NCBI GenBank assembly: GCA_002083525.1
Contig: LWDM01000053.1
Coordinates: 53,693 to 117,692 of the forward strand
Reading direction: 5' to 3'
Source: Proteobacteria bacterium SG_bin9
Lineage (GTDB): Bacteria > Pseudomonadota > Alphaproteobacteria > Rhizobiales > Xanthobacteraceae
Length of the DNA: 64,000 nt
Below are positions 52,854 to 60,468 of this stretch, in pieces. The position numbers and the translations under genes were made by a program. Positions within the stretch are counted from its first letter, which is position 1. Each line of letters starts with the position of its first letter. Under the pieces are notes generated by a model. That model searched no databases. It worked only from the letters and a program-made list of their open reading frames with translations, and was not told the origin of the DNA.

Positions 52854-54071
52854 ATGGCTAAAATCAAGGTGAAAAACCCGGTAGTCGAACTCGATGGCGA
52901 CGAGATGACCCGGATCATCTGGCAGTACATCAAGGACAAGCTGATCAACCCGTTCCTTGACGTCGAGCTGATGTATTTCGACCTTGGCATGGAGTACCGC
53001 GACAAGACCAACGATCAGGTCACGGTCGACGCAGCCAACGCCATCAAGAAGGTTGGCGTCGGCGTGAAGTGCGCCACCATCACCCCGGACGAGGCCCGGG
53101 TGAAGGAATTCGGCCTCAAGGAAATGTGGAAATCGCCGAACGGCACCATCCGCAACATCCTCGGCGGCGTCATTTTCCGCGAACCGATCATCTGCAAGAA
53201 CGTGCCGCGCCTCGTGCCGGGCTGGACCAAGCCGATCATCATCGGCCGCCACGCCTTCGGCGACCAGTATCGCGCGACCGACATCAAGTTCCCGAGCAAG
53301 GGCGTGCTGATGATGAAGTTCGTCGGCGAGGACGGCACGGTGATCGAGAAGGAAGTGTTCAAGGCGCCCGGCGGCGGCGTCGCCATGAGCATGTACAACC
53401 TCGACGACTCCATCAAGGATTTTGCCCGCGCCTCGTTCAACTACGGCCTGTCGCGCGGCTATCCGGTGTACCTGTCGACCAAGAACACGATCCTCAAGGT
53501 CTACGACGGCCGCTTCAAGGACATCTTCCAGGCGATCTTCGACGCCGAGTTCAAGAAGGACTTCGACGCCAAGCATCTGACCTACGAACACCGCCTGATC
53601 GACGACATGGTCGCCTCGGCGTTGAAGTGGTCGGGTGGCTACGTCTGGGCGTGTAAGAACTACGATGGCGACGTGCAGTCCGACACCGTCGCGCAGGGCT
53701 ACGGCTCGCTCGGCCTCATGACCTCTGTTCTGCTGACGCCGGATGGCGGCGTGGTGGAAGCGGAAGCCGCGCACGGCACCGTGACGCGCCACTACCGCGA
53801 GCATCAGAAGGGCAAGGAGACCTCGACCAACTCGATCGCGTCGATCTTTGCCTGGACGCAGGGCCTGTCGCATCGCGCCAAGCTCGACAACAACACGGAA
53901 CTCGCAAAGTTCGCCAAGACGCTCGAGCGCGTTTGCGTTGAAACCGTCGAAGCCGGCTTCATGACCAAGGACCTCGCGCTGCTCGTCGGCGCCGACCAGC
54001 GCTGGCTGTCGACCACCGGCTTCCTCGACAAGGTCGCCGCGAACCTCGAAACGGCGATGGCGAAAGCCTGA
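52854..54071 (+). CDS. icd: NADP-dependent isocitrate dehydrogenase
   Basis: This 405-residue enzyme is the type II, eukaryote-like homodimeric form: KNPVVELDGDEMTRIIWQYI at the N terminus, then SPNGTIRNILGG for isocitrate binding and EAAHGTVTRHYREHQKG near the cofactor site. It decarboxylates isocitrate to 2-oxoglutarate, producing NADPH. A thioesterase gene follows 14 bases later on the same strand. Confidence 0.97.
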   Translation: MAKIKVKNPVVELDGDEMTRIIWQYIKDKLINPFLDVELMYFDLGMEYRDKTNDQVTVDAANAIKKVGVGVKCATITPDEARVKEFGLKEMWKSPNGTIRNILGGVIFREPIICKNVPRLVPGWTKPIIIGRHAFGDQYRATDIKFPSKGVLMMKFVGEDGTVIEKEVFKAPGGGVAMSMYNLDDSIKDFARASFNYGLSRGYPVYLSTKNTILKVYDGRFKDIFQAIFDAEFKKDFDAKHLTYEHRLIDDMVASALKWSGGYVWACKNYDGDVQSDTVAQGYGSLGLMTSVLLTPDGGVVEAEAAHGTVTRHYREHQKGKETSTNSIASIFAWTQGLSHRAKLDNNTELAKFAKTLERVCVETVEAGFMTKDLALLVGADQRWLSTTGFLDKVAANLETAMAKA

Positions 54072-54085
54072 ACGGACGAATTGGA

Positions 54086-54529
54086 ATGACGCGGAACGAT
54101 TTCTCTTTCTTTCACCCGTTCCGCGTCCGCTATTCCGAGATCGACGCCCAGGGCGTCGTCTTCAACGCGCACTACCTCACCTATTACGACACCGGCACGA
54201 CGGAATACTTTCGCTGGATCGGCTGGGATCAACTCGCCGACGCCAAAGTCAGCGGCATCGATTTTCACGTTGCGAAGTCGGTGGTCGAATACAAGGTGCC
54301 GATCCGTCTCGATCAGGATATCGAAGTGGCGGCGCGCGTTGACCGCTTCGGCAACTCCAGCATGACGATCGATCTCGCGATCTTTCCGAAGGGCTCGGAC
54401 ACCCTGCTCGCCACCGGCGAGCTGGTCTGGGTCTACGTCGATCAGACCACCCACAAGAGCGTCCGCATTCCCGACCGCATCCGCGCGATGTTCGCCGCGC
54501 GCGAGACGCATCTCACCGCTGACGCCTGA
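54086..54529 (+). CDS. Acyl-CoA thioesterase, 4-hydroxybenzoyl-CoA thioesterase-like
   Basis: This 147-residue hotdog protein has the pattern RYSEIDAQGVVFNAHYLTYY, with the catalytic Asp in the equivalent of DxxGxVxxxxY. Substrates in this family include short-chain and aromatic acyl-CoAs. Close spacing after icd suggests an operon. Confidence 0.87.
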   Translation: MTRNDFSFFHPFRVRYSEIDAQGVVFNAHYLTYYDTGTTEYFRWIGWDQLADAKVSGIDFHVAKSVVEYKVPIRLDQDIEVAARVDRFGNSSMTIDLAIFPKGSDTLLATGELVWVYVDQTTHKSVRIPDRIRAMFAARETHLTADA

Positions 54530-54546
54530 TCATCTAGCTGAAAGCG

Positions 54547-57219
54547 TCAGGCTCCGCCCATCGCGCTCGCGATAGCGTCGAGCGCCGCATTGGCCTTCGA
54601 ACCGTCGGGGCCGCCGGCCTGCGCCATGTCGGGACGGCCACCGCCGCCCTTGCCGCCAAGCGCTTCCGACGCAACCTTGACCAGATCGACGGCGCTGTAA
54701 CGCGACGTCAGATCGGCCGTCACTCCCACGACAACACCGGCCTTGCCATCCTCGGTGACGCCGACGATGGCAACGACACCCTGTCCGACGCGCTTCTTGC
54801 CATCGTCCGCGAGACTCTTGAGATCCTTCATCTCGATGCCCTGCACGGCGCGTGCGAAGAACTTCACATCGCCGATGGTGCGGATATCCGCAGCCGCCGC
54901 ATCGCCACCACCCGCAGCTGCACCGCCGCCCATGGCAAGCTTCTTGCGGGCATCCGCCAGATCGCGCTCCAATTTCTTCCGCTCACCAACGACGGCAGTC
55001 GCTCGGACGGTTACGTCATCGAGCGTCGCGTTCAATTCGGCTGACACCGCACGAAGATTGGCTCGCAATTGATTGAGAGCGTGTCGTGCCGTGTTACCGG
55101 TCAGCGCCTCAATGCGGCGCACGCCAGAGGCCACCGCGCTCTCGCCCGTGATTGAAATGAGTCCGATATCGCCGGTGCGCTTCACGTGCGTGCCGCCGCA
55201 CAGCTCCACCGACCAGCCAAGTGCGTTACCTGAACCGGCGCCCATCGATACGACACGCACCTCGTCGCCGTACTTCTCACCGAACAGCGCACGCGCGCCT
55301 GCGTCGCGGGCATCGTCGACGGCCATCAGGCGCGTTGTCACCGCGCCGTTCTCCAGCACCACGTCGTTGGCGATGTCCTCGATCTTGCGCAGTTCGTCCT
55401 GCGTGATCGGCTTGGTGTGGGCGAAATCGAACCGCAGACGATCGGGCGAGACCAGCGAGCCGCGCTGAGCGATGTGATCGCCGAGCACGAGTCGCAGCGC
55501 TTCGTGCAGCAGATGCGTCGCCGAGTGGTTGGCGCGGATCGCGCCACGGCGGGTACGATCGACTTCGAGCGCGAGTGCCGCGCCCGGCTTTAGCGTTCCG
55601 GCTTCAACTGTACCGAGATGCACAAACAGATCACCGGCGCGCTTCTGCGTATCGGTCACGCGGAAGCGCAGACCGCCCTCGCCCGTGAGCACGCCGACAT
55701 CGCCGACCTGACCGCCCGACTCCGCATAGAACGGAGTCTGGTTGAGCACGACCGAACCGCTCTCACCGGTCTTGAGTTCTTTGGCCTCGGCACCGTCTTT
55801 CACGAGTGCGGCGACGACGCCTTCCGCGCTCTCGGTCTCGTAGCCGAGGAACTCGGTTGCACCGAGCTTCTCGCGCAGCGGGAACCAGATCGCTTCGGTG
55901 GCTGTGTCACCCGAACCGGCCCACGACGCCCGCGCCTTCGCCTTCTGCTTCTCCATCGCATCGGTGAACGAAGCGATATCGACGCTGATGCCGCGCGACT
56001 TCAGCGCGTCCTGCGTCAGGTCCAGCGGGAAGCCGTAGGTGTCGTAAAGCGTGAACGCCGTGTCGCCGTCGAACATGTCGCCCTTCTTGAGCGACTTCGA
56101 CGACTCGTCGAGGATCGAGAGGCCGCGCTCCAGCGTCTTGCGGAAGCGAGTCTCTTCCAGCCGCAGCGTTTCCTCGATCAGCGCTTCCGCGCGCACGAGC
56201 TCCGGGAACGCCTGCCCCATCTCGCGCACCAGCGCCCAGACGAGACGATGCATCAGCGGCTCTTTGGCGCCGAGCAGCTGCGCATGGCGCATCGCGCGGC
56301 GCATGATCCGGCGCAGCACGTAGCCGCGGCCCTCGTTCGACGGCAGTACGCCGTCGGCGATCAGGAACGACGACGAACGCAAATGATCGGCGATCACACG
56401 GAACGACGCGACGGTCTGCTCGGTCGTGCCATGACCGAGCGCCGATGAGGTTGCATCGATCACGTTCTTGAACAGGTCGGTCTCGAACACGCTGTCGACG
56501 CCCTGCAGGATCGCAGCCATGCGCTCGAGGCCCATGCCGGTGTCGATCGAAGGACGCGGCAAGCCCACGCGCTCTTCCTTCCTCACCTGCTCGTACTGCA
56601 TGAACACGAGATTCCAGAATTCGAGGAAGCGGTCGCCATCCTCCTCCGGGCTGCCCGGAGGTCCACCCCAGATGTGCTCGCCGCGATCGATGAAGATTTC
56701 CGAGCACGGCCCGCACGGGCCGGTGTCGCCCATCGCCCAGAAGTTGTCCGACGTCGGAATGCGGATGATGCGATCGTCGGTGAAGCCCGCAATCTTCTTC
56801 CAGTAACCCGCCGCCTCGTCGTCGGTGTGATAGACGGTGACAAGCAGCTTGTCCTTCTTCAGCCCGAACTCCTTGGTCACCAGGTTCCAGGCGAGTTCGA
56901 TCGCGCGCTCCTTGAAGTAGTCGCCGAACGAGAAGTTGCCGAGCATCTCGAAGAAGGTGAGATGGCGCGCGGTGTAACCGACGTTGTCGAGGTCGTTGTG
57001 CTTGCCGCCGGCGCGGACGCATTTCTGCGAGGTGGTGGCGGTCGAATACGGACGTTTCTCAAGTCCGGTGAAGACGTTCTTGAACTGCACCATGCCGGCG
57101 TTGGTGAACATCAACGTCGGATCGTTGCGCGGAACCAGCGGCGAGGATGCGACAGGCTGGTGGCCGTTCTTCGCGAAGTAGTTCAGGAATGTCGATCGGA
57201 TTTCGTTAACGCCGCTCAT
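54547..57219 (-). CDS. alaS: Alanyl-tRNA synthetase
   Basis: This 890-residue class II synthetase starts with EIRSTFLNYFAKNGHQPVAS and has class II motif 2 near LTFFEMLGNFSFGDYFKE. The editing domain contains HSATHLLHEALR and CGGTHVKRTGD, which bind zinc. A helical and C-Ala region follows (ERDLADARKKLAMGG, and GKGGGGRPDMAQAGG at the end). Length is normal for the family. It is monocistronic and convergent with the thioesterase gene. Confidence 0.98.
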   Translation of the reverse strand: MSGVNEIRSTFLNYFAKNGHQPVASSPLVPRNDPTLMFTNAGMVQFKNVFTGLEKRPYSTATTSQKCVRAGGKHNDLDNVGYTARHLTFFEMLGNFSFGDYFKERAIELAWNLVTKEFGLKKDKLLVTVYHTDDEAAGYWKKIAGFTDDRIIRIPTSDNFWAMGDTGPCGPCSEIFIDRGEHIWGGPPGSPEEDGDRFLEFWNLVFMQYEQVRKEERVGLPRPSIDTGMGLERMAAILQGVDSVFETDLFKNVIDATSSALGHGTTEQTVASFRVIADHLRSSSFLIADGVLPSNEGRGYVLRRIMRRAMRHAQLLGAKEPLMHRLVWALVREMGQAFPELVRAEALIEETLRLEETRFRKTLERGLSILDESSKSLKKGDMFDGDTAFTLYDTYGFPLDLTQDALKSRGISVDIASFTDAMEKQKAKARASWAGSGDTATEAIWFPLREKLGATEFLGYETESAEGVVAALVKDGAEAKELKTGESGSVVLNQTPFYAESGGQVGDVGVLTGEGGLRFRVTDTQKRAGDLFVHLGTVEAGTLKPGAALALEVDRTRRGAIRANHSATHLLHEALRLVLGDHIAQRGSLVSPDRLRFDFAHTKPITQDELRKIEDIANDVVLENGAVTTRLMAVDDARDAGARALFGEKYGDEVRVVSMGAGSGNALGWSVELCGGTHVKRTGDIGLISITGESAVASGVRRIEALTGNTARHALNQLRANLRAVSAELNATLDDVTVRATAVVGERKKLERDLADARKKLAMGGGAAAGGGDAAAADIRTIGDVKFFARAVQGIEMKDLKSLADDGKKRVGQGVVAIVGVTEDGKAGVVVGVTADLTSRYSAVDLVKVASEALGGKGGGGRPDMAQAGGPDGSKANAALDAIASAMGGA

Positions 57220-57404
57220 TGCCGTTCATCGTCTCACTTATGCCTGCGAGGCGGGCCCAAGGTTCAATGCCAAGGTTCAGCGCGCCCGAAGGGCTGACCG
57301 AAGCCGCCGATTGTAGGAGCCAATCGCAGGAAATGTTCCGATTTCGCTTTTAGACGCCACGCTTTGCCCTGTCCAGAAAGGCGGGCGCTGGCATAACGGC
57401 GCAA

Positions 57405-57433
57405 GGGCCGCCGGACCTATGGTCCGGCGGCCC
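57405..57433. terminator. Strong hairpin downstream of ppk2
   Basis: A perfect 13-base-pair stem, GGGCCGCCGGACC and its complement, encloses TAT, 29 bases after the ppk2 stop. No T-run follows on either strand, so it may block 3' decay or act as a weak terminator. The rest of the gap 57220-57461 shows nothing clear. Confidence 0.5.
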
Positions 57434-57461
57434 CATTAAGCCCGGCGTGAAATTTCAGGCC

Positions 57462-58388
57462 TCAGTAGCGCGCCGGAACGTACATCTCCGGCGGGATCGG
57501 GCCACGCAGGTAGTCCGGATGCCGCACGCGCGGCGGCAGGACTACTGGGGCATGCGCGATTTCCTTGTACGGAATCTGATCCAAGAAGTGCGAGATGCAG
57601 TTGAGGCGGGCACGCTTCTTGTCCACCGCGTCGACGATCCACCATGGCGATTCGGCCGTGTGCGTCTTCTCCAGCATCTTCTCCTTGGCCTTGGTATAAG
57701 CCTCCCAGCGGGTGCGGGCTTCCACGTCCATCGGGCTCAGCTTCCACTGTTTCAGCGGATCGCGGATGCGCATGGTGAAGCGGAATTCCTGCTCCTCGTC
57801 GGTGATCGAGAACCAGTACTTGACGAGGATGGTGCCGGAACGGATCAGCATGTTCTCGAATTCAGGCACCGAGCGGAAGAACTCCTCGTACTGCTCGTCG
57901 GTGCAGAACCCCATCACCTTCTCGACACCGGCGCGATTGTACCAGGAACGGTCGAACAGCACGATTTCGCCGCCCGCCGGCAGATGCGAGACGTAACGCT
58001 GGAAATACCACTGCGTCCGTTCGCGCTCGTTCGGCGCAGGCAGCGCTGCGACGCGGCAGACACGCGGATTGAGCCGCTGAGTGATGCGCTTGATCGCGCC
58101 GCCCTTTCCGGCGGAGTCGCGACCCTCGAACAGCACGACGACCTTCTTCTTCTCGTGCTGCACCCAATCCTGCAGTTTCACCAGTTCGCCCTGCAGGCGA
58201 AACAGCTCCTTGAAGTAAATCTTGCGGTCGACCTCCGAACCGGCCGGAACATCCGGGAGATCACCGGCGAGTGCGTCGAGGCGGCCGTCGTCGAGCTCCA
58301 GCTCAAGCTCTTCGTCCAGGGTGTCCTCAAGATCCTGTTGAATTCGCTCGCGCAGCGCGGCGTTATCGGTCTGCATCGTCACAGTCAT
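57462..58388 (-). CDS. ppk2: Polyphosphate kinase 2
   Basis: This 308-residue protein has the PPK2 fold: Walker A FEGRDSAGKGGAI, lid region NERERTQWYFQRYV and Walker B LFDRSWYNRAGVE. It transfers phosphate between polyphosphate and nucleoside di- or monophosphates; a single domain of this length fits class I. GGAGG lies six bases before the ATG chosen; the open frame extends another 96 codons upstream without support. The acidic N-terminal segment (about 15-35) is typical. Confidence 0.95.
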   Translation of the reverse strand: MTVTMQTDNAALRERIQQDLEDTLDEELELELDDGRLDALAGDLPDVPAGSEVDRKIYFKELFRLQGELVKLQDWVQHEKKKVVVLFEGRDSAGKGGAIKRITQRLNPRVCRVAALPAPNERERTQWYFQRYVSHLPAGGEIVLFDRSWYNRAGVEKVMGFCTDEQYEEFFRSVPEFENMLIRSGTILVKYWFSITDEEQEFRFTMRIRDPLKQWKLSPMDVEARTRWEAYTKAKEKMLEKTHTAESPWWIVDAVDKKRARLNCISHFLDQIPYKEIAHAPVVLPPRVRHPDYLRGPIPPEMYVPARY

Positions 58389-58592
58389 TTGCGGCCTCCG
58401 GTCGACATGTTCACGGCCTTTTTGACATGCAACGCCGAGACGACAGCGGTGTGACGCCCTTACCGGTCTGGCATACCTGAGCGCTGCGGCAACTTTGTTC
58501 AGTGCAACTGCGAGATAGCCGTTAAAAGCAGCATCCATCGCGTTGACAGCCTTGGTGCGGTCGTGTTTCCGTCCCATCTGTTCAGCACTAGA

Positions 58593-58757
58593 TCGCGCTG
58601 GGAGAGACCGGCTTCGTGCCGGCGCCGAAGGAGCAACCGCCCCGGAAACTCTCAGGCAAAAGGACCGCGCGATCACTGATATCTGGAAAGAGATGCGGCC
58701 GGTTTCGGCGCGGCATCCGCCGACGGGATAATACTCTCAGGCGCAGCGACAGATGGG
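58593..58757 (+). promoter_or_regulatory. Tandem glycine riboswitch upstream of gcvT
   Basis: Aptamer 1 (about 58593-58672) has the signature GGGAGAGACCGGC, then CGCCGAAGGAGCAACCGCCC and CTCTCAGGCAAAAGGACCGC. Aptamer 2 (about 58681-58757) has GAGATGCGGCC, CGCCGACGGGATAA and CTCTCAGGCGCAGCGACAG. A TCCGGA/TCCGGA hairpin with GGAG in its loop lies at about 58783-58798, just before the gcvT ribosome site. Glycine binding should raise expression of the glycine cleavage genes. Confidence 0.93.
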
Positions 58758-58809
58758 GCTTCGACAGGCCAATCCGGAGGAGTCCGGATGCGCCCGCAGG
58801 AGCCTTGTG

Positions 58810-59973
58810 ATGCTTGCACCAGACGCGCTGAAACGCACCCCGCTTTACGATCTGCACGTTGCCCGTGGCGGCAAGATGGTTCCGTTCGCCGGCTATGACA
58901 TGCCGGTTCAATATCCCGCCGGCGTGTTGAAGGAGCATCTGCACACGCGCGCCAGTGCCGGCCTGTTCGATGTCTCGCATATGGGGCAGATCGCGCTGCG
59001 GCCGAAATCCGGACGCGTCGAGGACGCAGCGAAAGCGCTGGAAACGCTTGTGCCGCAGGACATTCTCGGCATCGAACCGCTGCGCCAGCGCTACGCGCTT
59101 TTCACCAACGACACTGGCGGCATTCTTGATGACCTGATGGTCGCGAACTTCGGTGATCACCTGTTCATCGTCGTCAACGCCGCGTGCAAGGCGCAGGACG
59201 AAGCACTCCTGCGTAAGTATCTGTCCGATACCTGCATCATCGACCCGCTCAGCGACCGCGCGTTGCTCGCGCTGCAGGGCCCGAAAGCCGAGAGCGTGCT
59301 CGCCACATTCGCACCGGACGTCGCGGCGATGACGTTCATGGATGCGGGCCCGCGCACGCTCACCGTCAATGGCCGCGCACTCGCCTGCTTCGTCTCGCGC
59401 TCGGGCTACACCGGTGAGGATGGTTTCGAGATTTCGGTGCCCGCGGCCGACGCAACGCTGCTCGCGACCGCCCTCCTCGACCATCCCGATGTGCTGCCGA
59501 TCGGCCTCGGTGCGCGCGACAGCCTGCGGTTGGAAGCAGGCCTCTGCCTCTACGGCCACGACATCGACGAGACCACGACGCCGGTCGAGGCCGCGCTCGA
59601 ATGGTCGATCCAGAAAGTGCGCCGTGCGGGCGGCGAACGTGCCGGCGGTTTTCCCGGCGCCGATGTGATCCTGGCGCAGCTGCAGACGGGCGCGACGCGC
59701 CGCCGCGTCGGATTGAAGCCCGAAGGCCGAGCGCCGGTGCGCGAGAATGCGCCGCTGTTCGCAGATAGCGCGTCAACCGCGCCGGTCGGCAAGATCACCT
59801 CCGGCGGATTCGGGCCGAGCCTGAATGCGCCGGTCGCCATGGGCTATCTGCCGAAACCGCAGACAACCGGCGCCAAGGGCGTCGCCGAGCAATCATTCGC
59901 CGAGGTGCGCGGGCAGCGGTTGCCGCTGAAGCTCGCCGCCATGCCGTTCATCACCAACACCTACAAGCGCTGA
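58810..59973 (+). CDS. gcvT: Glycine cleavage system T protein (aminomethyltransferase)
   Basis: This 387-residue tetrahydrofolate-dependent enzyme accepts the aminomethyl group from lipoylated H protein, releasing ammonia and forming methylene-THF. Motifs include FAGYDMPVQYPAGVLKEHLH, FDVSHMGQI and SRSGYTGEDGFEIS. AGGAG lies 7 bases before the ATG; a GTG one codon upstream is an alternative. It is the first gene of the operon under glycine riboswitch control. Confidence 0.97.
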   Translation: MLAPDALKRTPLYDLHVARGGKMVPFAGYDMPVQYPAGVLKEHLHTRASAGLFDVSHMGQIALRPKSGRVEDAAKALETLVPQDILGIEPLRQRYALFTNDTGGILDDLMVANFGDHLFIVVNAACKAQDEALLRKYLSDTCIIDPLSDRALLALQGPKAESVLATFAPDVAAMTFMDAGPRTLTVNGRALACFVSRSGYTGEDGFEISVPAADATLLATALLDHPDVLPIGLGARDSLRLEAGLCLYGHDIDETTTPVEAALEWSIQKVRRAGGERAGGFPGADVILAQLQTGATRRRVGLKPEGRAPVRENAPLFADSASTAPVGKITSGGFGPSLNAPVAMGYLPKPQTTGAKGVAEQSFAEVRGQRLPLKLAAMPFITNTYKR

Positions 59974-59983
59974 GGTTCCTCCC

Positions 59984-60349
59984 ATGACCACGCTCTACAC
60001 GACCGATCACGAATGGCTCCGCATCGAGGGCGATGTCGCGACCGTCGGCATTACCGACTACGCGCAGTCGCAGCTCGGCGACGTGGTGTTCGTCGAACTG
60101 CCGAAGGTCGGTGCCAGGCTGACGAAAGCCGCGGCGGCTGCCGTGGTCGAATCTGTGAAGGCGGCCTCCGACGTCTACGCGCCGATCACCGGCGAGGTCA
60201 CCGAGGTGAACGAGGACCTGGTCGCCGATCCGGCGCTGGTGAACTCCGATGCCGGCGGCAAGGCGTGGTTCTTCAAGATCAAGATCGCCAACAAGGGCGA
60301 ACTCGACGGCCTGATGGATGAGGCCGCCTACAAGGCGCACACCGCGTGA
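59984..60349 (+). CDS. gcvH: Glycine cleavage system H protein
   Basis: This 121-residue lipoyl carrier shuttles intermediates between P, T and L proteins. The lipoylated lysine is Lys59 in VVESVKAASDVYAPITG. It lies 10 bases after gcvT. Confidence 0.97.
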   Translation: MTTLYTTDHEWLRIEGDVATVGITDYAQSQLGDVVFVELPKVGARLTKAAAAAVVESVKAASDVYAPITGEVTEVNEDLVADPALVNSDAGGKAWFFKIKIANKGELDGLMDEAAYKAHTA

Positions 60350-60352
60350 TTT

Positions 60353-60424
60353 GTAGCCCGGATGAAGCGAAGTGAAATCCGGGATGAACCCGGATTGCGC
60401 GCTTCGCGCTCCATCCAGGCTACG
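60353..60424. repeat. Dispersed palindromic repeat (family 3) inside the gcv operon
   Basis: The left half begins GTAGCCCGGATGAAGCGAAG and the right half is its imperfect inverse, ending CCATCCAGGCTACG. It occupies most of the gcvH-gcvP gap and can form a long stem. Confidence 0.8.
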
Positions 60425-60468
60425 AACAGAGATCGAAGCAACGAGGCCATAAGGCTCGCGAGGACAGC

